The notes below the pieces were generated by a model. That model saw nothing but the letters and a program-made list of their open reading frames with translations, was not told the origin of the DNA and ran no database searches. Positions 1 to 5,727 of a stretch of 5,727 nucleotides of DNA are shown here, one piece after another; position 1 is the first letter of the stretch, and each line of letters opens with the position of its first letter. This DNA comes from Candidatus Ventricola intestinavium. Its GTDB lineage: Bacteria; Bacillota; Clostridia; Christensenellales; Aristaeellaceae. The stretch spans positions 1-5,727 of the forward strand of contig DVMG01000135.1 in assembly GCA_018715105.1 (NCBI GenBank), written 5' to 3'. Position numbers and translations under genes: made by a program.

Positions 1-453
1 CCGAACAGCGTGGCCAATTTTGTGGAGCTGGCCAACAGCGGATTCTATGATGGGGTGATTTTTCACCGTGTGATCCCCGGTTTTATGATTCAGGGCGGCG
101 ATCCGCTTGGACAGGGCACAGGCGGCCCGGGTTACAGCATCCGCGGAGAGTTTGCGGGCAACGGCTTTCAAAACCCGCTCAGGCATACGCGCGGCGTGCT
201 CTCCATGGCGCGCAGCATGATGCCCAATTCCGCCGGATCGCAGTTTTTCATCATGGTGGAGGATGCGCCGCACCTGGATGGCCAGTATGCCGCATTCGGC
301 AAGGTCACGGAAGGGATGCAGACGGCGGATGAGATTGTAAGCGTGCCGCGCAACGCGATGGATAAACCCAAGGTGGCCCAGCGGATGAAATCGGTGCGCG
401 TGGATACGCATGGCGTAAACTACGTGGCCGAGAAGATCCGGGGCAGGGGCTGA
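1..453 (+). CDS. Cyclophilin-type peptidyl-prolyl cis-trans isomerase, 5'-truncated by the window edge
   Basis: Catalyses cis-trans isomerisation of peptide bonds before proline and assists protein folding. The frame is open from base 1, giving 150 residues to the TGA at 451-453. The GTG at position 10 is an internal valine, so the real start lies upstream and probably a few tens of residues are missing, including any signal peptide; location in the cell therefore cannot be judged. The cyclophilin core is plain: FHRVIPGFMIQGGD at residues 21-34 carries the catalytic Arg23 plus Phe28 and Gln31 (human CypA R55, F60, Q63), and SQFFI at 80-84 supplies Gln81 and Phe83. The CypA Trp121 position is His91 (HLDG motif) and CypA His126 is Tyr96; the first change is linked in other cyclophilins to weak cyclosporin binding. 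A basic tail of about 30 residues follows the core. Only 4 bases separate it from zapA, so the two are likely co-transcribed. The family is certain; ppiB would be the usual Firmicutes name, but the paralogue is not certain. Confidence 0.95.
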   Translation, partial: PNSVANFVELANSGFYDGVIFHRVIPGFMIQGGDPLGQGTGGPGYSIRGEFAGNGFQNPLRHTRGVLSMARSMMPNSAGSQFFIMVEDAPHLDGQYAAFGKVTEGMQTADEIVSVPRNAMDKPKVAQRMKSVRVDTHGVNYVAEKIRGRG

Positions 454-457
454 TGCC

Positions 458-736
458 ATGCCGTCCGTCAAAAAAAGCCGGGTGATTATTCACCTGATGG
501 GGCATGATTATGCCCTGCTCACCGATCAGCCCGGCGAGCAGGTTCAGCGCATCGCGCGCTATGTCGACCGGAGAATGCATGAACTGGCCATCACCACGCG
601 CGCGGGAGAAAACATGGTGCCCGTTCTTGCCGCGATGACGCTGGGGAGCGAGCTGTTTGCCGCGCAGGATGAAAACAACCGCCTCAAGCGTGAGCTGGCC
701 ATGCTGAGCGGGCCCGAGACGGAGAAAGAACAGTAA
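458..736 (+). CDS. zapA: Cell division protein ZapA (FtsZ-ring associated)
   Basis: ZapA is a small cytoplasmic protein that binds and bundles FtsZ filaments at the division site. The 92-residue product fits the usual size of about 85-110. Residues 8-21 form the N-terminal beta hairpin with the RVxIxLMGHDYALL pattern. Residues 27-44 carry the conserved helix with YVDRRMHEL (35-43). Residues 51-83 hold the VLAAMTLGSELF segment (56-67), followed by a polar helix rich in Glu, Asn, Arg and Leu, the coiled coil through which ZapA dimerises. The ATG at 458 is preceded by AGGGG at 445-449 with 8 bases of spacing, inside the end of the cyclophilin gene; the ATG at 453 is out of frame. Codons 5-7 contain a run of seven A's (470-476), not in the phase of a -1 slippery site. 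The TAA stop at 734-736 is also the start of the left arm of the following hairpin. The family call rests on pattern recognition and is strong. Confidence 0.9.
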   Translation: MPSVKKSRVIIHLMGHDYALLTDQPGEQVQRIARYVDRRMHELAITTRAGENMVPVLAAMTLGSELFAAQDENNRLKRELAMLSGPETEKEQ

Positions 737-774
737 GCGGCGGCGCCGGGAGTTGTCCTGCGCGGCCGCTTTTT
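735..774 (+). terminator. Putative intrinsic terminator/attenuator between zapA and the U32 gene
   Basis: A GC-rich hairpin is followed by a run of five T's (770-774). AAGCGGC at 735-741 pairs with GCCGCTT at 765-771, GCG at 743-745 pairs with CGC at 761-763, and CGGGA at 747-751 pairs with TCCTG at 756-760 (one G.U), closing a GTTG loop. The only flaws are a G/G mismatch (742/764) and a bulged C746. The left arm overlaps the zapA stop codon, and the T run ends 2 bases before the ribosome binding site of the next gene. The shape is that of a Rho-independent terminator. Because no clear promoter is seen between it and the U32 start, it would act as a partial terminator or attenuator rather than a full stop. 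Its strength was not computed. Confidence 0.6.
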
Positions 775-776
775 AC

Positions 777-781
777 GGAGG
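777..781 (+). promoter_or_regulatory. Strong Shine-Dalgarno site that fixes the U32 start
   Basis: GGAGG followed by AAA lies 7 bases before the ATG at 789, which is ideal spacing. It decides the start: a TTG at 753 in the same frame would add 12 residues, but it lies in the loop of the preceding hairpin and has no comparable site. The MELLSPAGN sequence beginning at 789 is also how U32-family proteins typically start. Confidence 0.9.
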
Positions 782-788
782 AAACAGA

Positions 789-3134
789 ATGGAGTTGCTA
801 TCACCGGCGGGAAACCGGGATGCCCTGTTGGCCGCCATCTCCTGCGGAGCGGACGCGGTTTATCTGGGCTATACGGCATTCGGTGCGCGCAGCTATGCGG
901 GCAATTTTGATGCAGACGGCCTGAATGAGGCGGTTCAATATGCCCATGAGCAGGGAAAGAAGATCTATGTGACCGTCAACACGCTGGTCAAGCAGGCGGA
1001 AGTCGATGACCTGTGTGATGTGCTGGAACTGCTATGCCGTATAGGGGCCGACGCCGTGCTCGTGCAGGATATGGGGGTCGTGCGCATTGCACGGGAGCGT
1101 TTTCCGGAGCTGACGCTGCATGCCAGCACGCAGATGACCGTGAACAACGCGCAGGGGGCGCGGCTGATGAAGGAGCTTGGCTTTTCCCGCGTCGTTCCTG
1201 CCAGGGAATGCAGCCTGGCTGAGCTGCGCTGCATGGCCGATACCGGCGTGGAGGTGGAGGCGTTTGCACACGGCGCGCTTTGCGTGGCCGTATCTGGGCA
1301 ATGCCTGTTTTCCAGCATGATCGGCGGAAGAAGCGGAAATCGCGGACGATGCGCACAGCCGTGCAGGCTGCCATATACGCTTCAGGACGGCACATGCGGC
1401 TATCTGCTCTCCACCCGGGATCTGATGCTCCTTGACCGACTGCCCCAGCTGCGGGATGCCGGCGTTTATTCCTTCAAGCTGGAGGGCCGCATGAAGCGGC
1501 CGGAGTATGTGGGGATCGTCACACGCGCATACAGGGAGGCGCTTGACGCGGCCGAGGCGCATGTGCCCTATCATCCCAGCCGGGCGGTGCAGGAGGCACT
1601 GCGCCAGATTTTTAACCGCGGCGGTTTTACGGAAGGTTATGCGATGGGGAAGAGCCATGCTGCGCTGATGAGCTGGGAGCGTCCCAATCACGAGGGAATC
1701 CGTGTAGGGAAAGTGACGGCGATGCGCGGCCCGCTGGCAAGCGTTTTGCTGGAGCGCGATCTGCATGACGGCGACGGCCTGCAGATACGCGGCCGGAAGG
1801 AGACGGACCTGACCTATTCCGGCCGTGATACGCGTGCGGGAAAAGAGGCCACGGTACGCATTGCTTCTGCAGAAGCGAGACCAGGAGACCGTGTATACCG
1901 TCTGACGGATGCGGCGCAGATGAGGGAAATTCACGAATACATCGCACAGGAACATGTGCATATTCCATTAAAGGCAGTTTTGCGCGCCATCCCGGGCGAA
2001 AGGCCTGCGCTCACCCTGTGCGATATGCAGGGGCACAGCGTGACGGCCTATGGGGATCAGCCGGTTGCCCGGGCGGAGCGCCGCGCGCTTGAAGAAGGCT
2101 ATGCACGCGGACAGATCGACAAAACCGGCGGCACGCCTTATTCGATTGAATCGTTTTCCCTTAAAGGGGAAAACGCATTTATGACGGCGGCCATGCTCAA
2201 CGGACTCCGGCGGGACGCGCTTGGCGCCATGCGGATGGCGCGAACAACGCCTGAACGCAGGAAAAGGGAGGGCAAAACCATGCCCTGCGTGCTTCCCGCT
2301 CCAGAACGTCTGCTGATCGCGCAGGGGGAAGACCTCTCTGCCTGTCGGGCGCTTCTTTCAGCCGGTGCGGATGTGTTTTACTGGCAGCCGCAGGATTACC
2401 GCCCGGGCTTTCTGGAGGGGGAGATGGCGAACGCTCCGCAGGAAAAGCCCATCCTGGTGATGCCAGCTGTTGCCTATACGCAGGAGCTTGAGGCACTGCA
2501 TGCGTTTGTTTGCCGCCATGCCAGGAGGATCGGCGGCGTCGTGCTTAGCAATGTGGGCCAGTTTGGCTGTGAATGGCCCGTCCCGATTTATGGCGGGCAG
2601 GAGCTGAATGTGATGAACGGCGACTGCGCAAAGTTTTACACCGCCCTGGGGGCGCGGCGCCTGACCGCCTCCTGTGAACTGAGCGCCAGGGAATGGGGGC
2701 AGCTGTTTGAAGCCGGAGGCAACTACGAGATTGAGGCTTACGGGCGAACCCGGTTGATGCTGCTGAGCCATTGCCCGCGCCGTACACGTGCGGGAGATGA
2801 AAAGCAGGATGCGAGCTGCAACGCCTGCGCCGCACAGGGAGGATGCCCGGATATCTACACAGACAGGAAGGGATATCGTTTTCCGCTTCGACGGATCAGA
2901 ATGGAGCACGGCTGTGTGCTGAGATTGTATAACAGTGTTGTAACGGATATGGCGCGCCACGGGGAGCGGATTGCCCGGCTGGGATGCAGCCTGCGCCTCG
3001 CTTTCACACAGGAGCCTCTCAGGCGGCAGGAGGAAATCGTGGCATCCTACCGCAGCCTGATGGATACAGGCAGGCCCCTTCACAGAATCGACGACGATGC
3101 CACCGCAGGGCATCTGCTGCGCGGTGTGGAATGA
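789..3134 (+). CDS. Long U32-family protein ("peptidase U32", RlhA-like hydroxylase candidate) with DUF3656-type domain
   Basis: A 781-residue protein, cytoplasmic by the lack of a signal peptide or membrane segment. Order: TIM-barrel-like U32 domain at about 1-250, starting MELLSPAGN and carrying the family signature EAFAHGALC at 157-165. Its cysteines C165, C172, C188 and C192 are the four expected to hold an Fe-S cluster. A small beta domain follows at about 301-372 (VGKV, GDGLQI). A DUF3656-type domain lies at about 391-482, ending in GGTPYS and LNGLRRDAL. A C-terminal part at about 505-781 resembles a diverged repeat of the U32 barrel with C662, C677, C680, C686 and C709. Family members are named collagenase-like peptidases, but E. 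coli relatives RlhA and TrhP hydroxylate 23S rRNA C2501 and tRNA U34. The DUF3656-type domain favours the RlhA branch, so an RNA-hydroxylation role is more likely than proteolysis; this is inference, and the exact substrate is unknown. It is followed 11 bases later by mutS2, so the two are co-transcribed. Confidence 0.9.
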   Translation: MELLSPAGNRDALLAAISCGADAVYLGYTAFGARSYAGNFDADGLNEAVQYAHEQGKKIYVTVNTLVKQAEVDDLCDVLELLCRIGADAVLVQDMGVVRIARERFPELTLHASTQMTVNNAQGARLMKELGFSRVVPARECSLAELRCMADTGVEVEAFAHGALCVAVSGQCLFSSMIGGRSGNRGRCAQPCRLPYTLQDGTCGYLLSTRDLMLLDRLPQLRDAGVYSFKLEGRMKRPEYVGIVTRAYREALDAAEAHVPYHPSRAVQEALRQIFNRGGFTEGYAMGKSHAALMSWERPNHEGIRVGKVTAMRGPLASVLLERDLHDGDGLQIRGRKETDLTYSGRDTRAGKEATVRIASAEARPGDRVYRLTDAAQMREIHEYIAQEHVHIPLKAVLRAIPGERPALTLCDMQGHSVTAYGDQPVARAERRALEEGYARGQIDKTGGTPYSIESFSLKGENAFMTAAMLNGLRRDALGAMRMARTTPERRKREGKTMPCVLPAPERLLIAQGEDLSACRALLSAGADVFYWQPQDYRPGFLEGEMANAPQEKPILVMPAVAYTQELEALHAFVCRHARRIGGVVLSNVGQFGCEWPVPIYGGQELNVMNGDCAKFYTALGARRLTASCELSAREWGQLFEAGGNYEIEAYGRTRLMLLSHCPRRTRAGDEKQDASCNACAAQGGCPDIYTDRKGYRFPLRRIRMEHGCVLRLYNSVVTDMARHGERIARLGCSLRLAFTQEPLRRQEEIVASYRSLMDTGRPLHRIDDDATAGHLLRGVE
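2152..2175 (+). repeat. Perfect 9-bp inverted repeat inside the U32 gene
   Basis: CGTTTTCCC at 2152-2160 is exactly complementary to GGGAAAACG at 2167-2175 across a 6-base loop (TTAAAG). It encodes the SFSLKGEN stretch of the DUF3656-type domain. No T run follows, so it is not a terminator. The palindrome is seen directly; any function is unknown and it may be chance. Confidence 0.4.
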
Positions 3135-3138
3135 GGAG
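3133..3138 (+). promoter_or_regulatory. mutS2 ribosome binding site overlapping the U32 stop codon
   Basis: GAGGAG begins on the second base of the U32 TGA (3132-3134) and lies 7 bases before the mutS2 ATG at 3146. A ribosome ending U32 synthesis sits on this site, which favours translational coupling of the two genes. It also supports 3146 as the true mutS2 start. Confidence 0.85.
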
Positions 3139-3145
3139 CATCTAA

Positions 3146-5518
3146 ATGACCGAGAGATCCCTGCGCGTTCTGGAATTTCATAAGATACGCGCACAGCTTG
3201 AACAATCCTGTGTATCCGATATGGGGCGGGAGCTGGCCCGCCGCCTCGTTCCTTCAAGCCGGATAGAAGATGTGCGGCGCATGCAGCAGGAGACGGAGGA
3301 GGCCCAGAGCCTGCTTGCTTATCTGGGCGGAACGCCGATGCTTCCGTTTACCGATGTGCGCACGGCTCTGCATCTGGCGCAGATTGGCTCATCCCTTTCA
3401 CCGCGCGCGCTGATGGATGTGGGCGCCTGCCTGCGTGCATCCCGTGCCGCACGTGACGCGCTGGTGACGGAGAGGGAGGATACCCCGCTGATGACGGCCC
3501 ACGCTTCCAGGCTGAGGGCGTTCCGGGACATTGAACAGGCGATTGCCGGCGCCATTCTCAGCGAGGACGAGATCGCGGATCGCGCAAGCCCGGAACTTTT
3601 CAGCATCCGCAGGAAGATGCGCGCCTGCAATGAGCGCGTGCGTGAGCGGCTGAACGGCATGATTCATAGCCCGAATTTTCAAAAATATTTACAGGAATCC
3701 ATTATCACCATGCGTGCGGACCGGTATGTGCTGCCTGTCAGGCAGGAGTACCGCGCCATGGTGCCCGGCATCGTGCACGATCAGTCGTCAACGGGCGCGA
3801 CGGTTTTTGTGGAGCCCATGGCGGTTGTGGAAATCGGCAACGAGCTCAAACAGCTGATCTCCGCAGAAAAGGCAGAGATTGACCGCATTCTGCGCGCGCT
3901 TTCCGCCCAGATCGCGCCCGAGGCGGACGCCATGGCGGATAATCTGGCAATCCTTGCGCAGCTCGACTTTGCGTTTGCCAAGGCATCGCTTGCCAGGCAG
4001 CTCAACGCCTGTGCGCCGAAAATCAACGGCGAGGGACGAATCCGGATCATCCGCGGCCGTCATCCGCTGATTGAGGCCGAGAAAGTGGTGCCCCTGGATA
4101 TCCGCCTGGGTGATGCTTTCACCACGCTGATCATCACCGGGCCCAATACGGGCGGCAAGACGGTTACGCTCAAGACCACCGGTCTGTTTACCCTGATGGC
4201 GCAGGCGGGTTTGCAGGTGCCGGCTGATTATGGTACGGAATTGGCGGTGTTTGACGATGTGTTTGCCGATATCGGGGATGAACAGTCCATCGAGCAATCT
4301 CTTTCCACCTTTTCTGGGCACATGACGAACATTGTGTCCATCCTTGAAAACGTGACGCCGGATTCCCTGGTTCTCTTTGATGAGCTGGGCGCAGGAACCG
4401 ATCCTACCGAGGGAGCGGCGCTCGCCCAGGCGATCCTCGCCACGCTGCTTTCCATGCGCACGCGTACCGTGGCTACCACGCATTACAGCGAGCTCAAGGA
4501 ATATGCGCTGACAACCGAAGGGGTGGAAAACGCATCGGTCGAGTTTGACGTGGCCACGCTCAGGCCGACCTACAGGCTTTCCATCGGCATTCCGGGAAAA
4601 TCGAATGCGTTTGAGATTTCGCGCAGGCTGGGGCTTCCTGAATCGGTCATCGGCCGGGCCAGGGATCTGCTTTCGCGTGAACAGGTGCGCTTTGAGGATG
4701 TCATCGCCAATGCGGAATATCACAGGCAGGTGGCGCAGAAGGAGCGGCAGATTGCGGAAGAGGCACGCGCGGAAATGGTAAAAATCCGCAATCAGGCGGA
4801 GGCCGAACGCAAGCAGCTTGAGGATCAGCGCGACAAGGCCATCAAAAAAGCCAAGGATGAAGCCAAGCGCATCGTGGAAAACGCCAGACGTGAATCCGAA
4901 GCGATGATTGCGGAATTGCGGGCCATGAAAAAGGCCGGCGGCGCACAGGAGCACGAGATTCAACGCGTCAAAAAGCGTATGGAGCAGGCGCAGGAGGCCC
5001 TTGCCGATGCGAAAGAAACAGGCGGCGAGGTGCCCGCAGAGGTGAAAGCGGGCGACATGGTGCACATTGCCTCCATGGATGTGGATGCCACCGTCATTTC
5101 CCCGCCGGATGCCAAAGGCTATGTGCAGCTTAAAGTTGGCATGATGAAGATGCGCGCACAGCTGAGCGACCTGCGCACGTTGACGCGTACCCAGCAGATG
5201 GTCAGAAAAGAACAAAAAAAGCTGGAGCGCAAAAAATCCATGCGCGAAACCCGTGTGGATATTACCGCCCGCCCCGTTCGCCAGGAGCTCGATGTGCGCG
5301 GCCTTTCCCTCGATGAAGCGCTTGATGAAGTCAAAAAATTTCTGGACGATGCGATGCTCTCTTCGCTTAGCGAGGTCAGCATCATTCATGGCGTTGGAAC
5401 CGGGATCCTGCGCGCGGGCATTCAGGACTGTCTGCGCCGCCATCCCTGCGTGAGCAGCTTCCGGCTTGGCCGCTACGGCGAAGGTGAGGCAGGGGTGACA
5501 ATCGTCTCTCTGAAATAA
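3146..5518 (+). CDS. mutS2: MutS2: Smr-domain MutS-family ATPase (ribosome rescue / anti-recombination)
   Basis: At 790 residues this is full family length. Unlike MutS1 it has no N-terminal mismatch-recognition domain and begins directly with the helical core/clamp (about 1-300). The ABC-type ATPase spans about 300-515: Walker A GPNTGGKT at 332-339, signature STFSGHM at 387-393, Walker B LVLFDE with D412/E413 followed by GAGTDPTEGAAL, and the TTHY H-loop at 444-447. A highly charged coiled coil at about 517-625 is followed by a small KOW-like beta segment at about 633-676, a Lys-rich linker, and the C-terminal Smr domain (about 713-790) with LDVRG at 715-719 and HGVGTG at 748-753. All key motifs are intact. 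In B. subtilis MutS2 binds collided ribosomes and helps split them; in H. pylori it suppresses homologous recombination. Smr domains with LDxR and HGxG can also be nucleases, so which activity dominates here is not readable from sequence. It is the last gene before a terminator and probably depends on transcription from upstream. Confidence 0.97.
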   Translation: MTERSLRVLEFHKIRAQLEQSCVSDMGRELARRLVPSSRIEDVRRMQQETEEAQSLLAYLGGTPMLPFTDVRTALHLAQIGSSLSPRALMDVGACLRASRAARDALVTEREDTPLMTAHASRLRAFRDIEQAIAGAILSEDEIADRASPELFSIRRKMRACNERVRERLNGMIHSPNFQKYLQESIITMRADRYVLPVRQEYRAMVPGIVHDQSSTGATVFVEPMAVVEIGNELKQLISAEKAEIDRILRALSAQIAPEADAMADNLAILAQLDFAFAKASLARQLNACAPKINGEGRIRIIRGRHPLIEAEKVVPLDIRLGDAFTTLIITGPNTGGKTVTLKTTGLFTLMAQAGLQVPADYGTELAVFDDVFADIGDEQSIEQSLSTFSGHMTNIVSILENVTPDSLVLFDELGAGTDPTEGAALAQAILATLLSMRTRTVATTHYSELKEYALTTEGVENASVEFDVATLRPTYRLSIGIPGKSNAFEISRRLGLPESVIGRARDLLSREQVRFEDVIANAEYHRQVAQKERQIAEEARAEMVKIRNQAEAERKQLEDQRDKAIKKAKDEAKRIVENARRESEAMIAELRAMKKAGGAQEHEIQRVKKRMEQAQEALADAKETGGEVPAEVKAGDMVHIASMDVDATVISPPDAKGYVQLKVGMMKMRAQLSDLRTLTRTQQMVRKEQKKLERKKSMRETRVDITARPVRQELDVRGLSLDEALDEVKKFLDDAMLSSLSEVSIIHGVGTGILRAGIQDCLRRHPCVSSFRLGRYGEGEAGVTIVSLK
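5215..5221 (+). other. In-phase A_AAA_AAG heptamer in mutS2 (possible -1 frameshift site)
   Basis: Codons 690-692 (CAA AAA AAG) place the classic bacterial slippery heptamer in the phase needed for -1 slippage. A shifted ribosome would read 31 further codons and stop at the TGA at 5314-5316, giving a protein of about 723 residues without the Smr domain. Against it, no strong upstream Shine-Dalgarno-like stimulator is seen, and the nearest downstream hairpin (GCGC at 5227-5230 with GCGC at 5242-5245) is weak. The heptamer is plain to see; its use is speculative, since Lys codons make such runs by chance. Confidence 0.25.
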
Positions 5519-5587
5519 AATGAAAAACACCGGTATGAAAGCTTCGGAAACAGACGGCCCTGACAGCTGACAAACCGGAAAGCAAAC

Positions 5588-5634
5588 CAAAACAGAAAGC
5601 CATCCCTTAAAAAAGCGGGCGGCTTTCTGTTTTG
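5588..5634 (+). terminator. Intrinsic terminator after mutS2, possibly bidirectional
   Basis: The 14-base arms at 5588-5601 and 5621-5634 are perfectly complementary (inner half CAGAAAGCC with GGCTTTCTG). Inside the 19-base loop, CCC at 5604-5606 can also pair with GGG at 5617-5619. The right arm ends in TTTTG and is followed by ATTTT; the left flank is AAAC, so the reverse strand likewise has a T-rich tail. AAA at 5584-5586 can extend the stem with TTT at 5636-5638. It lies about 70 bases after the mutS2 stop and should end the U32-mutS2 transcript. The near symmetry suggests it could also stop transcription arriving from the right. Confidence 0.85.
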
Positions 5635-5700
5635 ATTTTGCCCGTCACACAGGAGAAACGTCGTAACCGCTCAATAATCCCGCGGTACAGAAAAATTGTG

Positions 5701-5727
5701 GTTCCCGGCACTCACACCGCCGAGAAC
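5701..5727 (-). other. Imperfect hairpin at the window edge, possible terminator of a convergent gene
   Basis: GTTCCCGGC at 5701-5709 and GCCGAGAAC at 5719-5727 form 9-base arms around a 9-base loop. The one imperfect pair is C.A on the + strand but G.U in RNA from the - strand, so the - strand structure is the better one. Read on the - strand, the stem is followed by CACAA and then five T's (the complement of 5691-5695), resembling a weak intrinsic terminator. The arms reach the last base of the window, so the stem may continue outside. Structure is seen; function is a guess. Confidence 0.35.

Noticed and set aside
470..476. Run of seven A's in zapA as a frameshift site
   Set aside because: The codon phase (GTC AAA AAA AGC) does not give an X_XXY_YYZ heptamer, and slippage at codon 5 would yield no meaningful product.
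753..788. Extended U32 start at a TTG, adding 12 residues
   Set aside because: It lies in the loop of a terminator-like hairpin and lacks a ribosome binding site, while the ATG at 789 has a perfect one and matches the family N-terminus.
1032..1961. Open frame of about 300 codons on the - strand opposite the U32 gene
   Set aside because: It is a shadow of the U32 coding frame, with no family resemblance and no reason to prefer it over the conserved protein.
2928..2933. TATAAC resembling a -10 box that could give mutS2 its own promoter
   Set aside because: There is no -35-like hexamer about 17 bases upstream and no correctly placed TG extension; it lies in well-conserved coding sequence.
5520..5570. 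Short open frame of 16 codons (starting MKNTGMK) directly after mutS2
   Set aside because: It has no ribosome binding site at proper spacing, is very short and resembles nothing known; its start overlaps A-rich trailer sequence.
3788..5590. Long open frame on the - strand opposite mutS2
   Set aside because: It is the antisense of a fully conserved mutS2 gene, runs into the terminator stem, and its translation shows no recognisable domain; it is a product of GC-rich codon bias.
5651..5658. AGGAGAAA resembling a ribosome binding site
   Set aside because: No ATG, GTG or TTG follows within usable distance.
5645..5727. Two - strand frames open from the right edge, stopping at 5671-5673 and 5645-5647, as the 3' end of a convergent gene
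   Set aside because: Only 18 and 26 codons are visible, with no recognisable sequence, and frames this short are open by chance; the edge hairpin would also fall inside them.

Overview
The window is an ordinary, densely coded stretch of a bacterial chromosome. All four genes lie on the + strand. The order cyclophilin, zapA, long U32-family protein, mutS2 and the strong GGAGG-type ribosome binding sites point to a Gram-positive bacterium of the Firmicutes/Clostridia type. It is one with a fairly GC-rich genome (above half G+C by eye, not counted). MutS2, and a zapA-U32-mutS2 neighbourhood, are familiar from that group; I recall this from memory and did not search. Genus cannot be told from the sequence. 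I see no mobile element, CRISPR array, tRNA or rRNA, and no sign of recent transfer.

Layout. Positions 1-453 hold the 3' part of a cyclophilin-type peptidyl-prolyl isomerase whose start lies outside the window. Four bases later comes zapA (458-736), a small FtsZ-ring protein. The 52-base gap after zapA is mostly a GC-rich hairpin followed by five T's, a good candidate for an intrinsic terminator or attenuator. Right after it a textbook ribosome binding site starts the 781-residue U32-family protein (789-3134). Its N-terminal half has the U32 four-cysteine signature. Its C-terminal half looks like a diverged second copy of the same fold with its own cysteine cluster. Eleven bases further on, with a ribosome binding site overlapping the U32 stop codon, mutS2 (3146-5518) is complete and carries every expected domain. 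The last 209 bases are non-coding. They hold a perfect 14-bp intrinsic terminator (5588-5634) that could work in both directions, and a second hairpin at the very edge of the window (5701-5727).

How the genes fit together. The U32 protein and MutS2 are almost certainly co-transcribed and ended by the terminator at 5588-5634. Related U32 proteins hydroxylate rRNA or tRNA bases, and MutS2 with its Smr domain has been tied to splitting collided ribosomes in B. subtilis as well as to control of recombination. The pair may therefore be a small ribosome-maintenance unit, which is inference. The cyclophilin and zapA form the upstream pair, separated from the second pair by the putative attenuator. 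No clearly undescribed system is visible. The points most worth a second look are the zapA-U32 hairpin, the duplicated U32 architecture, and an in-phase A_AAA_AAG slippery heptamer at the boundary of the MutS2 Smr domain.
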